Part shown: piece by piece, positions 1-29,736 of the stretch
Numbering within the stretch: the first letter of the stretch is position 1
Layout: each line of letters starts with the position of its first letter
Assembly (NCBI RefSeq): GCF_023856365.1
Contig: NC_064534.1
Span: 12,234,536-12,298,535, forward strand
Length of the DNA: 64,000 nt
Origin: Brienomyrus brachyistius
Lineage: Eukaryota; Chordata; Actinopteri; Osteoglossiformes; Mormyridae
Direction: 5' to 3'
The notes under the pieces: generated by a model
What the model was told of the DNA's origin: nothing
Seen by the model: only the letters and a program-made list of their open reading frames with translations
Database searches by the model: none
Translations under genes and position numbers: made by a program

Positions 1-16563
<16,563 letters not shown>

Positions 16564-18992
16564 AGAGTCTCTTACTATGACTCCTGGAACAGGACCACAC
16601 AGTTATTGCCAATAATTATGAAGTCAGTTGTTCCATGTCAACCACTTTAGTCAACCTAAACCCATTTTAATCCACCTAGATCTTCCGAGGGTTTACAAAG
16701 ATCATTTATTTCACTTCCTAAATTCTCAGCGTATTATGTACTTACTATATTGCCTGGTGCCAATGGGCCATCACCAAACCAAAAAAAGATGACTAGGAGC
16801 TGAAAATTACAGTAGTGGTGTTCAGTGTAAACTCTTCCATGGGGACTGTCAATGTGGATCAAACCAATAATTTCCGAAAACACACATCCCACGATAATTT
16901 TGCATTAAACGAGAGAGCTGTTTGTCTTTATTTAACGTAAGATTCTCATATCTGGACCCAACTTCTTTGTTCCTATTCTAAGCTTATACTAAACTTTGTC
17001 TGGGGAGAAAAAGGTTGATCGTAAATTTGTTAGATTACACATCTGTCGTAATCTTAGTATTCCGTACCTGTCCTGTTTACTCATTGATACAAACCAGAAA
17101 AAGGAAATTGCACATGCTGTAGGCACTGCTCATGAATAATCGAAAGCCTCCAGTGCCCTTTTGAGGAGTGTCAACCCGGTCCTCGGGGATCCTCTCACGC
17201 TCCCCATTTTTGCTCCCTTCCAGCTTCCTACCAGAAAGTCCACAGTTTTGCTCCCTACTGGGACTGTCTCTACTGTACACTGTCTGGCATGGAGCTGGGA
17301 GGGGGGGTGAAAGGTGGACGGTCTGGGGGTCCCTGAATACCACCTTCAGAAGCACTGCTCTAGAGAATAAATAAATATGGAATCAAACAGACAATTTCAT
17401 CTTGCATTAAGAAACAACTGTTGTGTGTTGTAACCCCCCCCCCCCCCAACACACACACACACACCTACCGCCCCTCCCCCCCACAATCTTTGTTTTTTCT
17501 CTGCTTATATGAAGCTGCATGAGTGGTAAGGGGTCCCTGTCAGGCTGGTGACAGGTTGAAATCCTCTGGTGCTGTATATAGTACATATTCATGTAATTCA
17601 CATTATCTGGTTGGGAGGAGAACACAAGCTGTTCCTGTAAAATAATCAACATCCAAATGAAAAAATAAGACTCAAAAGAAAAAAAATCTAAATAAGGAGA
17701 TGTCTAGAATGTGAACTGAAACAGGGTATTAAAGCCAAAGATTTCTTCTTCCTGTGTGATGCCTGAACTGGTTAAACATCCATCACCCCACAAATTCAAA
17801 CATAAAGCGACATCAAAAGAGTTGTTTGACATCTGAGAGCTTTATCAAGGTTTATTTATTTGTTTGTTTTCTAATTTTCCTCTTAAAATGCAGATTATTA
17901 AGTCTCCTGTAATAAGGAGATATATTTTAATTAATTTTCCTTCAGATGCACAGTCATTTTATTTTGTTGATTCACATGTGCTGCTGTTACAGGTAGCATT
18001 TTGCAAAGGTACACTACAGTATATGTGCTATAAAATGCGGGTTGCATTTGTTGAAGGGATCATCTTCCACAGCTTAAGTGTAAAACTTACAAAGGTATTT
18101 CTTTATATTAAACCATGTTTTAAAGTGATGTGAAGGATAGAAGTTAAGGAATTTGCCCCATTGCCATTTTTAAATTAAATGTTTAGGAAAAAAAAGTCTA
18201 TTTTAAGGCAGGGTATATTTGGTCTCTGTGATTATAATTATTGTGATAATGATGAACATGAAAAAGGGAAAGCATTTGGTTGAATGTCCTGTCAGATTGT
18301 GAGGGCCATCAACTGGGTGTGTGCTTGGTATGTCCACTGAAACATTTATGTTTCATGCATTGCTTTGATATCATAGGTTATAAATGTTATAGGTGTTTAT
18401 TGCTGCAGTAAATATTATTCCCCTTCTAGTTTAAAGAGATAAGTGTAGCTTGTTCCTAGCAAAAGCATTTATTTTACTACACTCATCTGGTATATTGAAT
18501 ATGCATCTATATTATTTGTGTGAAACATTTGATTAGCAATATTATGCTACTGTGGCCATTCTCATTAAGTTGTTCAAAGGTTTTAACAAGTCATTAATCT
18601 GGAAAAAGAATACATTTGACTTTCATTTGAAGTTCTTTGGCTCTGTGGCCAAATTGAAAAGTAACAATCCAGGACAGAATTTTCTGTAGTCTTATTGTTA
18701 TGATCTGGAATTAATCTTACATTTATATTTATATAAAAACTGATTTGGCCACATTCAAATAAATGTTTATGCAACAGGTCATTGAAAATAGTAAGCAAAA
18801 ATTTCTTTTAGTTTTCATTTGAGCAGTGGATTCAATCTCTTAGGGTTCCTAGCCAATATCTGTCTGTACATGTCTGGCTTAGCTAGATGTTATTTTCTTG
18901 ATTGCAAACATTGATGACGATCAGGAACTACTAAGAAAACCCCCCAAAAAATGTTAATGAAGTGATTAGCCCGGAATGACCAGAAAATATTC
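16564..18992 (+). other. trpm3 3' flank
   Basis: Probable 3' UTR followed by intergenic sequence. A poly-C/CA microsatellite lies at 17433-17463. No exon was recognised on either strand. Confidence 0.5.
17366..17375 (+). promoter_or_regulatory. candidate trpm3 polyadenylation signal
   Basis: Two overlapping AATAAA hexamers about 800 bases after the trpm3 stop. This is the first good signal downstream; transcript data would be needed to confirm use. Confidence 0.35.
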
Positions 18993-19340
18993 GGTAACTG
19001 TACCCTCATGATGCCTTTATATTGCATTCATAGAACATTCAATGGACATTCATAATGCATTCATAATGCATTCATAAGCAGAATGTAAGTATACTTTAAA
19101 ATCCTAACATATATTAACAGCTGTAATATACATTAATAACGACCAATATATGATAATAGCAATCATTGTAATCGTCTAATCGTATAATGTTTGTCATTAA
19201 TATATAGTAAAGCTGTTAAGGTATGTTATGATGTTAAGGTACTTACATGCTGATTAGGAATGCATGGTGAAGGTGCACTGAATGTTCTACAAATGCATTA
19301 CAAAGGCACTGTGAAGTTGCGATGAATGTAATCTGTTACC
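18993..19340. mobile_element. MITE with ggtaac inverted termini, copy 1
   Basis: The left end (cggtaactg, then catagaacattca and aatgcattcat) pairs with the reverse complement of the right end (tggtaacag, then gtagaacattcag and catgcattcc). About 350 bp, AT-rich, non-coding. Confidence 0.7.
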
Positions 19341-22300
19341 AAATATACTGACTATTCTATCATTTGTTTAGACCAACATTGACCTGTCCATGTTTCAACC
19401 TTATATCCTGAGCAAGATTGCAAGGCTAAAATATACAACATGTAAATAATCACAGAGGGTACACAAAAAAGAAAATGCATAAAATACCACCAATATTTAT
19501 AGTTCATGGACATTTACGCTTGTTCTGGTGAGACAACTTTCTTAGAACCTACCAGCTTACAGTATGTTAATTTAGCTATTGCCAACATGGTAGGTTGCCT
19601 CGAAAAAGAAAATTGCAAATTAAGGATATAGTAACTCTAAATAATAGTAACAGTAATAGTTGGCTTGCCACTTTTCATCATACCCTTCTTGACTTGATCC
19701 CTGTCTAGATTGTAATGAAAACAGAAATGTTTCAACAAACAATTCACCACCCATAACAATTCTCACCAAGCAATCGAAGGCACACGGACAAACACATTAC
19801 ATATATACTTTTTTATGTTTAACTGTGTTATTTCATGTTTGAAAGTAAGCGCATTATTTGTCCCAAGAAGCTTACAGTGTTTTCAGAGCAATTCATCAGG
19901 GACACTTAGTGGTGCCGTTTGGTGTTTAGGTTAGAATATCAGGCTGTTATAGAGGATGTTGGCTAATGATCTTCCCAGAGTTCATCATTGTCTATACTAT
20001 ATAGATTCATACATTACAATACAGCTGATTAACCCCAATACCAGTCGTACTTGACTTTTCTGCAAAACATTTACACTGAAACTTTTTAACTTATAAAAAA
20101 GAAAGTTTTGTTGCCGTTTTTACAGTTATTATTCTAAAGTGTTCAGTCAGAGATAATAAATAAAATGTTTCACAACCAAATAAAAATTTAGAATCTGTTT
20201 AGAGGTTGGTTTTGTCAGCTTTGTGACCAAAACTCTTGTTGAATGTTTTACTTTTATGGAATAACTGTAAAGAATTAAATGACTCCAAGTGAAAATCCGG
20301 GTTATGTGATACTGCCACAGACTGTGTCAGTGTGTTGGAATTGATGCAGGGACATGGATGCTGAAAATTAAAGGCTAATTTACGAGAATAACTGATTCTG
20401 AAGTCTGCTTCACTTTGCAGTGATGAATGTTATGGCAGAACTCACGGTGATGCTTTCTTTTCTAGAGAATTTATTTAGTTATTAAATGTTTCACATCGTT
20501 TCTTCAGCATGACAACTGTTAATGTGCAGTCAATATCAAAGCATTCCACCTATGCTTCTAAATTTGTCATCACACAAGCACTTGCTATGCAAGTAACATG
20601 TAGAGATATGTGAAATAGAGATTCTTGCACTTTAAAACATAAAACGTTTTAAAATATGCACATTTTAAATTGAATTTCATTTAGTGATATTGAAAGTGTG
20701 TCCTAGCACAGTCGTTGGTGTATGCAGGATGTGACACTAAAGTGAAGAGGCTGGACTTCTGAACGATCTGAGTAATTTATCGCAGTGGTGAAAATGTCAG
20801 TCCAGAGTGTGAGGTTCTGGCTTCTTAGGTTTGACAAAAGCGTAAGCTTTAACTACACAAAGACCTCTTTGAATCATGTTTCCCAACACTAGTCGGTTCA
20901 GTAGCAATTGAACAAGTTTAAAATGTTCAGTGCACTGACGGACATTTGATATGCTTAATGTGCTCGTGGCTGTTCCCTCAGCCCTGTAATTGTCCAATTT
21001 GCTGGGATCATGGCATGCAAATGGAAGGATACTCTTTGGGACTAACCACACTTGTCTTCACCCTGCCAGTGTATCTGATGTAGCACAAATTATAGCATTG
21101 TTGACTGATGTAGACAAGACCCAAGCAGCTTCTGACCTCTAGTGGCCAGTGAGGTAAAAATTTGTTGTCGGTCCTGTTGTGATTTAAAATATGCTCAGAC
21201 TAAAGACATCTAGCTGCTTTTCAATTTGTGATTCTGCAATATCTTTCAACTTTTGTAAATAATTGTTTAACATTTACTTCATCTTGTCTAAAGCTTATCA
21301 AGCTAAATTTAATCATTAATGGAGACATTTATTTTGGGACAAAAATTTATTAACTGAATTCTGTGCTTCAGATTCCTTTAGTTGAAGGTTCTGCTTATCC
21401 AAGACTTTATTTTTTTTTCTATATATTTATACCTAATATATAGAATTTTCTTAATTTATACCTAATTGTTTCAGTCAAAAGAGTTTTGTTTTATAAATAG
21501 CTTGTTTTAATACCCATTTTTCTGAAAGGGTAAAGTACATTCATAGCTAAATATTTATATTTTATTCAGTATGCTATTTATTCAGTTACCAGTATTGTAG
21601 TCATTACTTAGGATGGAACTCTTTATGGTGAATATTAGTACTGAAAGATTTATTCATGTATAATATATTTTTTTGTAAAGATGTGCATTATTTACTATAT
21701 CCCCTTATAAATATGTTAGCACTACTGTCAATATAAATTGAGCACTCTGTACTACTTACAATGCATTTCTGTGGATTGGCACCTAGTTGTCAAATATACA
21801 GTTCCTCTGTATCCCACCAGCTAGGAGGGATATTCACTCAAAGCTTGAATGTATAATCACACACACTTTTAGCGAATCAGAGAAGGTTTTGGCCTGGACG
21901 ACAGAAAGGCGCATCACTGGCCCGAAGGAGGTCGTCAGATTCTGCAGTTTAGCAAATTTACAAGGAAATCTGTATAGGTGTAAAAAGAATCATTTAAAAT
22001 TGACCTTCCTACCACGCTCCCACCCACAGTGGCTAGAGAAATATTTTATTTTACCGTTTGATTTTGTCTCTATCATGTGCAACACCGGTGACAGACACTG
22101 TAGGGTTTCAAACTTGGAAGAAAAAAACGTCTGACTTTCATGACCTTTTGATTTCCGACGTGTTTAATGTTTATTTCAGTGGAATCCACATATTAAAATA
22201 CGAAATCACATGCTTCTACTACACAGGAGTGTATCCCAATATAGGTCTGCATTCTCCTGCATACTGTTCACTTGTTAATACTAAAAACGTTGTGAAGCTT

Positions 22301-23650
22301 TTGCATAAGAATGAAAAGTCTTGTTTGACGGACTTATTAAAATATAAGAAATATACTAGTATCTCTGTTCATGAATGTGAAAAAGAACAACGTGGTCTCA
22401 ATGTGGTCACACAAAAATTTAGGCTGGTTCTGTTAGCTCTTTGGAGTATGTGAAAATTGTGTATCAGTACAAAACTGGTCCTTAGGTATTAAATCTGTAA
22501 ATCACCTTGACCTACAAATTCTATTTTACAAGCGATAATACTATATTAATATTACTTAAAAAAAACATATTCTCATGCTTTAAGTCGAAGTGAAAGCAAC
22601 TGATAAAACCATCCACTTACGCAAATTATTTGGAAGCAGAATTTGTCCAGTTATGTTTTCGAAATGTTCTGTAAATGTCTTTGTATCTTATGTGCAAATT
22701 AGTTAATGGGAAGAATGAAAACCCCAAAACATCATGAAAAGTAAAGCCTATATTATCAGGACACCATCGATCTTATTTTCCTACGGATTTTCTCAACTAC
22801 CATGTAGAATTGTGTGCCAATAATACAATGGGACGTACTGTACAGCTTTTATAAATATTTTCCTATACTGTAGTATACAGTTTTGTGAATTATATACCAC
22901 TGTCAAGTTTTTTTTTTTAATTATGATTATTATTGTTGTTGAGCACTTGTATGGTAATGAGGAGTCTAAGCACCCGTTTTTGCAATAATAGTGTAGTTTA
23001 ACTAAAGCAACTTCCAGGTGTCCCAGTTTCTTGTGTCTATAAATGCATGCAGTTCTTCCAACAGAGTTGTAATGCATTATGTATAACATACGATAAAAAG
23101 CGAGTGAAATTAAGAGAGAGATATTTTATTCAAAGACAATTATGGTGGTATTTGTATGCAAATACAAATATGTATTACTTAATGTGCAGAGGCTATTGTT
23201 TGGCATGCATTTTTAAATAAGTTTTAAAAAAAAGAGCAAATAAACAATGCAATTGTTTCATCAGATGTCTCCAAAGAGTGTTTTTCTGGATATGTGTAAT
23301 GTAATTCCTGGACATTTATCATTTAACTATGACATGCAGTATTCACCAGTAAACAAACATAATAATAAATAATTCAACACAAATTTTTGTAGCAGAACTG
23401 TCTAAACATTAAGTTCATAAGTATGTCACAGTCATAAAACAAACGCAGTAATTTATCTACCTTCCTGTTCATATACAATTAAAACAATACATTTCAGGCA
23501 CACTTTACTAGGCAAGACATCCGATACATCCTCATGGAAATATCACAGTACACTGACTGCTCGCCCTGCAGTATACAGGAAAGCAGAGTACACGTGATTA
23601 AAAAATAAATAAACAGAATACATGCTATTTTAATTAGCATACATTTTAAG
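19341..23650. other. AT-rich intergenic sequence between trpm3 and klf9
   Basis: No exon, RNA gene or classed repeat is supportable. Short open frames near 21787-22453 have no recognisable domain and AT-rich codons. Confidence 0.45.
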
Positions 23651-23736
23651 TTTCTGTTTGCCAGAGAAGAGTCTGGGTTGTTTCGGTGCGCCTTTAAGTT
23701 GTGAAGTTGTCGGCCTTGTTTTTCAGTTCGCGGAAA

Positions 23737-23751
23737 AGAACAGTCTGTTCC
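23737..23751. promoter_or_regulatory. candidate glucocorticoid response element upstream of klf9
   Basis: agaacagtctgttcc matches the palindromic AGAACAnnnTGTTCT consensus at all but the last base. It lies in a CpG-rich block (about 23680-23800) 1.26 kb ahead of the klf9 start codon. A thyroid-type half site (AGGTCA on the minus strand) is at 23799-23804. KLF9 is a known direct glucocorticoid and thyroid hormone target in other vertebrates; function here is inferred. Confidence 0.5.
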
Positions 23752-24563
23752 TCATGTGGGGTCGCGGCGCGGTCGGACCCGGAAAGCCGTCAGAGCGGTG
23801 ACCTATAATAATACTGCAAGGAACCGTGTAATATAGCTCAGATACACCAATTTCACTTCGATGGTATATGTTTCTACTGTCTGTTGTCTTTGATCCGAAT
23901 ACTTCCGTGACGTATTTCACAATTACGAAAGGGTTAGATACTTAATTCTGAAAAGTTTCCCTTTTCCACCTGATTGACTGCATCACTAATGTATTAAACA
24001 TGTATTTAACTAGTAATCATTTGGATAAAAACTATCCGTATCTGCATGGAAATACCTAATCAATTTGGGGTATATTGAGTTTTAAATGAACGAAACACTA
24101 TTCCTAAACATTCTCGCACACGATTGTCACGTAACAATTCTTGTTGGTCATATTTAACCTTACAAAAAGGAAACCTAAGTACAATAAAACGTTTAACAAA
24201 TAATGTGACTAAATTGTTCTTACTAAGCGAAATCATTTTTTCCAAATAATATAACATCATTGTTTTCCACTACGTATTATCTTCTATAGAACCCGGATTA
24301 CTTATTCGGACGGAAATGTTTTAAATGTGAAGCAATTATTTTCTTCTTACTAATATAAATAATTTTCCTTCTTTCCTACTAATATAAGGTAATATTGTTC
24401 GGGAAAAAAAAGACGCGCCCCCAATACGAACCACGCGTTCTACAAATCACTATAGAAAGTACGACGCTTTGAGTATAAGGGATTTATACCCCATAGCCCG
24501 CTTAGAAATGCTTATATTTGATTCGCTGGACAGACTGTCATTTATCTTTTTCTAAGTAACACA

Positions 24564-24602
24564 GGGCGTGGCTTGAAAGCGTCATGGCAACTTTTACCCA
24601 AT
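24564..24602 (+). promoter_or_regulatory. candidate klf9 proximal promoter elements
   Basis: GC/CACCC-type box gggcgtggc at 24564-24572 and CCAAT box ccaat at 24598-24602, about 410-450 bases ahead of the klf9 ATG. The first is also a plausible binding site for KLF proteins. The start site itself was not located. Confidence 0.4.
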
Positions 24603-25009
24603 CAGAGTCCAGCTTTATTTTGACACTCCGGAATTCCGCGAAATATCTTCTCTGAGAAGTACAAGATGAAATACTTCAAATTAGATTTACAGACGCAGGT
24701 GTTATCCAGTTACTTAAGGCTCGCAGGACTTTTTTCCCCCCATCATTTTCAATCGCATCTAAAAACCAAATAATTTTGTTTTATATGATTAATGCTACTT
24801 GGTCCTGTTAGAAGATTTTTTTTTTATTTAGACTCACCGTTTTAAAGTCACATTGAAGAAGACACGTGTGTCAGGAGACACGTTTTCAGATCTACGTTGA
24901 ATCTGCTCGACACAATTTAATCATGTGTTGCCTTTAGTGGTTATGCCACTTTGTTGAATTTGACAGGGCTCATATTTCTACATTTTCATAAGTATCAAAG
25001 GCGAGCACT

Positions 25010-25445
25010 ATGTCGGATGTTGATTTTGCTGCTGAGTGTTTGGTTGCCATATCAAACCGTGCGGTCACGCGTTGTCCTGAAAGGGTCTCGGCCGAGGATG
25101 TTTCAATGGAGAACCGCGAGGAAGGGACCTTACTCATGGTTGCAATGATTTTGCTTGACTTGAAAAGGTGTAGTCCGTCCACGTGTACTAACGGTATTAC
25201 AAAATATCTGTGTGAAGACGCTACGGGGGAACAGAATCGTGAAAATGGAAACAATATCAGGGGGAAGATCCGGGATCTTGAGAGGGTAAAGCCGAATCCG
25301 ATGACTCCAGGTCGGACTTCGGACAGAAAATCTGAGGAATTTTCATTTAACCCCTCCGACAAAGTACATCGCTGCCACTTCACCGGTTGTGAGAAAGTCT
25401 ACGGCAAATCATCTCATCTCAAAGCCCATTTCAGAGTTCACACCG
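25010..25445 (+). CDS. klf9: klf9 coding exon 1
   Basis: Start ATG at 25010 gives the family N-terminus. It ends within the GERPF linker after VHTG (phase 1), with donor gtgagt at 25446. The region between the N-terminal motif and finger 1 is short and poorly conserved. Confidence 0.93.
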
Positions 25446-26715
25446 GTGAGTATTCGGAAATAATTAAATGCGAATCAACTTAATGTATCTAATCTATGCG
25501 AAACAACTCCACAGTAGAATACTCCAATTTCGTGAAAACCACGAGTTACTCAAAAGTGTACCTATGCTTTGATTTTACAACAACGTTGCGACATAAGATT
25601 TAGGCGGTAGTCATGTGCCTGGTGAGTAATGACAATACACACCCCTTCGAAGTTAGAGTAGGGGTCTGCTGATCCTGCCAGGTATGCCACTGCCTCTGAT
25701 GAAATACTTTGGAAGGACACGAACTGGGACTCGCAGAAACCCAGAGCGGTAAAAACACTGTTTTGTTTACAACTGGAGAGCGAATTTAGAACAGCCTGTG
25801 CTGAGCTATTGCGAAATTATTAGTGGCCTAAGGGCTCATGTTTCGGGAAAACACGCGTTTGTTAAATACAAGCCTTAGCAGATGCATTGTGTCCTTTATT
25901 TAAAAATTAGTCTGTCTTGTTGCAGTCATCTTTTTCCCTTAGCGTAGTTTGCTTAAATCACAACCCTAACCAGTTATATAAGCAGACGCCCTCTATTGAC
26001 CCCTGTAAACACTTTAGTAGTATTTTCGCCCGGTTTAAAATGATTTTGCACAGCTGAACTGTTCTATATATGAGTCTTGGTAATGACCCCCCAGATGGCT
26101 GTATAGATGAATAATATATTTAGTGACACCAGCTGAGACTAACTTATTAGGTTAACCGTTTTCATCTATAACACAGACTGTTTTTGAGGAACTTTTCTCC
26201 ATGAATGCAGTCTAAGATTGTCAGCCTTGGCACCATTTTCACACGCCAGCTATCTTACAGTCTTATATGTTACATCACACCTGAGTACAAACACACACCA
26301 CACACACATATGGGTGTGTTAACTTAAGTGCTTATTACATACCAGTGATATGTTCAAATCCTGGTTTGAAGACCCCCCCCCCCCCTTGTTCGGAATGGTG
26401 TGACATTACACTGTACCCACTGGTTCTTTCTAAGGAGAGAGGCCCTTCCAGTGCAGCTGGCCTGACTGCACCAAGAAGTTCTCCCGTTCCGACGAGCTGA
26501 CGCGACACTACCGCACCCACACGGGAGAGAAGCGCTTCACCTGCCCGCTCTGTGACAAGTGCTTCATGAGGAGCGACCACCTGACTAAGCACGCCCGTCG
26601 GCATGTCGACTTCCACCCCAGCATGATCAGGAAGTCGTCTGGTTGGGGGAGAAAGCACTCCTTGTCACCCGCGTCCTCCGCTAAGGTGGTGGGCCAGGAT
26701 TCCGCCGCTGTTTGA
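25010..26715 (+). CDS. klf9: klf9, Kruppel-like factor 9 (two coding exons)
   Basis: Exons 25010-25445 and 26435-26715 join in phase to give 238 residues (human KLF9 has 244). The N-terminus [19 protein letters not shown] resembles the Sin3-interaction motif of KLF9/13/16. Three C2H2 fingers follow: C122/C127/H140/H144, C152/C157/H170/H174 and C182/C185/H198/H202, with TGERPF and TGEKRF linkers. The tail begins [10 protein letters not shown]. Known role: nuclear GC-box binding regulator induced by glucocorticoid and thyroid hormone. The intron splits the finger 1-2 linker. Finger 3 has CDKC where human KLF9 has CEKR, adding Cys188. KLF13 is the main alternative; FHPSMI and the neighbouring trpm3 and mamdc2 favour klf9. 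Confidence 0.93.
26435..26715 (+). CDS. klf9: klf9 coding exon 2
   Basis: Acceptor tttctaag ends at 26434; TGA at 26713-26715. It encodes fingers 2 and 3 ([27 protein letters not shown]) and a 31-residue tail ending [10 protein letters not shown] poly-C run lies in the intron at 26372-26384. Confidence 0.95.
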
Positions 26716-27709
26716 ATCTTTCGCCGCCCAGACGGATCTGGTTCTGCAGTAGAGCACAAGGATCAATGTATTAGACAACTGCAAAAGCTCAGCGTTTTTG
26801 TCACGATTACAGGAAAATCTGTTATTTAGAGCCATAGTTGAGTGTTACATTGTCACTGGTTATGTGTTACTACCATACTTCTTTCAGCTTGGAACACCGT
26901 TGCATTCATACAGTAATTATGACATTTTTATAATGCTTAGATGTGCCATATTTTTCTGTCTTATAAATAATATGTACAGCAGCACACTATGATCAGAAAG
27001 ACTAGACGTGCAGATAAGTTCGGGGCCTTCTGGGATTTTGCACTTTATTCATATCATTCTGTGGTACAAACTCATCGGGGAACTTCTTTTATACCATTTC
27101 TTGTACTTTTTTCACTTATCATTTGAGTTTTTTATGGTTTTGAAAGGGTTAAGGCTGTAGCAGTGCCACTGTTGCATAATGATTAAAACTTTTGAATGTT
27201 GCTACGGTTTATAAACAGTACTTCGCTCATTACTTGATCTTTATATTGTACCTTTTAAAAATATGCTAAATGTTTAAAGTACCACCGTGCAAGTCTTCTG
27301 TTGAATTTTTATTTTTCTGTTGTAATACAGAAGGACTTTAAAGTCTAATCACATTATAATGTATTACTTATCATGTAAAATCATCCATGTCACTCATTTT
27401 CATTTGATTCTATACTGATAGTGGACAAAGAAGTGGAAAAACAGGACCCCAAGGTTCATATGACATGTTGATTCTACATAGTCATCTTACATGTAGCTGT
27501 CTTTCAAATTTGGCTTTAAGGGATAGCATCATTTTTGGATGCATAGATTATGGGTCATAAATGTGTGGTATGTTCTAATTCGGCTGGTGCTTCACTGGTA
27601 AATGCTTGGGCAGTTATACCAACAGCTGTCCGAAACATATTTTGACCCTTGAAAAAGGAGAAAAGACAAAATTATAGCCCAAAAAATGTACCATTATGAT
27701 ACAGGACAC
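26716..27709 (+). other. klf9 3' flank, probable 3' UTR
   Basis: AT-rich sequence after the stop codon. ATTAAA at 27182-27187 and AATAAA at 28157-28162 are possible polyadenylation signals. No open gene was seen. Confidence 0.5.
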
Positions 27710-27717
27710 CGTATAGA

Positions 27718-28017
27718 CAGGGACGGATTATGGGTTGTGTGGGCCCCTGGGCAAAACGTTTGCGAGGGCCTCCCCCCCACCACCAGCACCACAACCACCA
27801 CAATTCAAGGGCCCTTGGCAGCCAAACGCCCTCTCTATAGGCTCAGGGGCCCTTGTAGGCAGAGGATCAAAGAATGTAGGCCCTCTAAAATAGACGAACG
27901 AAAATACATTGTTGATAAGCGTTGCAAATTGTTTTGGGCTAGGGGCCTCACGGGCCCCCTGCACCCCAAGGGCCCCTGGGCAGCGGCCCCGCTGGCCCGG
28001 TCCGTAATCAGTCCCTG
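27718..28017. mobile_element. hAT-type MITE with 8-bp target-site duplication
   Basis: A 300-bp element with inverted termini cagggacggattatgg and, reverse complemented, cagggactgattacgg. It is flanked by the perfect 8-bp duplication cgtataga at 27710-27717 and 28018-28025. The 8-bp duplication is the hAT superfamily hallmark. The inside is rich in gggcccctggg motifs. If the distal AATAAA is used, it lies in the klf9 3' UTR. Confidence 0.88.
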
Positions 28018-28162
28018 CGTATAGAAACTAGTTTCATCAAGCATAACGGCATTATGTATATTGTTATGGATTAGTTCCTTGAGACAAGACATTTCCAAAT
28101 CTCTCCCAGTGATCAAACTTTAGTCAATTACGGGAGTCTTAAGCAGTAAAGAAATGAATAAA

Positions 28163-29369
28163 ACTTTACTTCTGTGTTAAAAATTGGGTGTTTTGGTGGA
28201 ATTGCGTTTATAAGATTGATGCACAAATGAGTTACTTAACTTCCTTGGAACTTCTCACGTTCTTGAATGTGCATACACAGTGACGGGTGTTTGTTTTTTT
28301 CTTTTTTTTGTGCATTATGAGCATTTAAACGTTAATATTAAAGCATGTTATCTGACCATTAAAATCACATGCATACTATTGTGTACATAATGCAATTTTT
28401 ATTCTGGTGTTTGCTGTTTTTTGTATATTTTTAGCATACATGAAATGTCTCTGGTTGAATTGGGTGAAATTTAAAACATTTTAACTGGTAAAAATACACA
28501 CAGTGATAATATGACCTACTGCTTTGAGTGGGATTTAAAATTTTAATCGCAAGTTTGCATAATAGTATTATCATTGCATTATTGACTGGGAATGAGACAT
28601 ATAAGGATCAAGCTGCCTTTCCCAGCTGCACATTAACTCCTATGGCCCAAACTATAGCTTCAGAGGGTTGTATCATCAGTTTTCCCATAATGCTCAGCAT
28701 TGGATATCTCCACTGCTGAGGGCTAATTGACAGGATCCATTTGGAAATGAATTGACTTGGCAGGTGCTTCTTCAACTATGATGATCTGTCCAGTTTTCAC
28801 AAGTTTACTGACTGACTCCTTCCACACACCTTCACAGTGTGTGATTCACAGGGTGTGAATCTCAGTTACACATATCAGCTGCTGCTAGCCTCCTGCCCAA
28901 CAGTGCATGACAATTTTTATTTAATTCACCATACTGTCAATTCAAGACTTGTTCGGCTGTTCAAACAACACTTGAGCTTGACAATGTCACATCAAGCACA
29001 TCCTGTTTGGTTAGAATTGGTAATTCATAGGAATGTATAGAGTCCATCTGGATGTCCAGTCAAATCCCAGTCATTTGGTCAATTGCATGTGTTTGACCAT
29101 GATCATCCATCTGTCCATTTTTCATACCTACCTGTACATCTGGGGCAGAGACTCGAACCCTGGTTATGTTTTTTAAAAAGCTGTGCTTCCTTAAATAAAA
29201 ACCATGCCATTATAATTACATAAAATAATGTACGACAGTACAGAAATTTATAAATAATAGCATATTTTAAAACCTCATGTTTTGTTTTTCTTGTAATCAT
29301 TTGAATAGTTGATCTAATACAGCTGCTTTTAAGAGGTGGAATTTATACACTGAATTTCAAAAATCAATT
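28163..29369. other. intergenic, no feature recognised
   Basis: AT-rich spacer between klf9 and the next SINE; no exon or repeat family was recognised on either strand. Confidence 0.45.
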
Positions 29370-29384
29370 TCATTTGAAACATCC

Positions 29385-29736
29385 ATCCATCCATTTTCCA
29401 AACCGCTTATCCTACTGGGTCGTGGGGGGTCCGGAGCCTCTCCCGGAAGCAATGGGCACGAGGCAGGGAACAACCCAGGATGGGGAGCCAGCTCATCACA
29501 GGGCACACTCACACACCATTCACTCACACATGCACGCCTACGGGCAGTTTAGCAACTCCAATTAGCCTCAGCATGTTTTTGGACTGTGGGGGGAAACCGG
29601 AGTACCTGGAGGAAACCCCACGACGACATGGGGAGAACATGCAAACTCCACACACATGTGACCCAGGCGGAGACTCGAACCTGGGTCCCAGAGGTGTGAG
29701 GCGACAGTGCTAACCACTGCACCACCATGCCACCCC
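29385..29736 (-). mobile_element. tRNA-headed fish SINE, copy 2
   Basis: Full-length copy of the family at 8030-8354, minus strand. Its 15-bp target-site duplication tcatttgaaacatcc (29370-29384) and tcatttgaagcatcc (29737-29751) differs at one base. Head with A box tggtgcagtgg and B box ggttcgagtct (minus strand) at the right, (TGGA)n tail at the left. Confidence 0.9.

Noticed and set aside
21787..22453. Open frames in the trpm3-klf9 spacer
   Set aside because: AT-rich, overlapping in two frames, no protein family or splice signals recognised.
29351..29384. Minus-strand NEIDF-stop resembling the human MAMDC2 C-terminus
   Set aside because: It is 8 kb from exon 13 and interrupted by a SINE duplication; the exon at 36186-36247 fits phase, splice site and distance far better.
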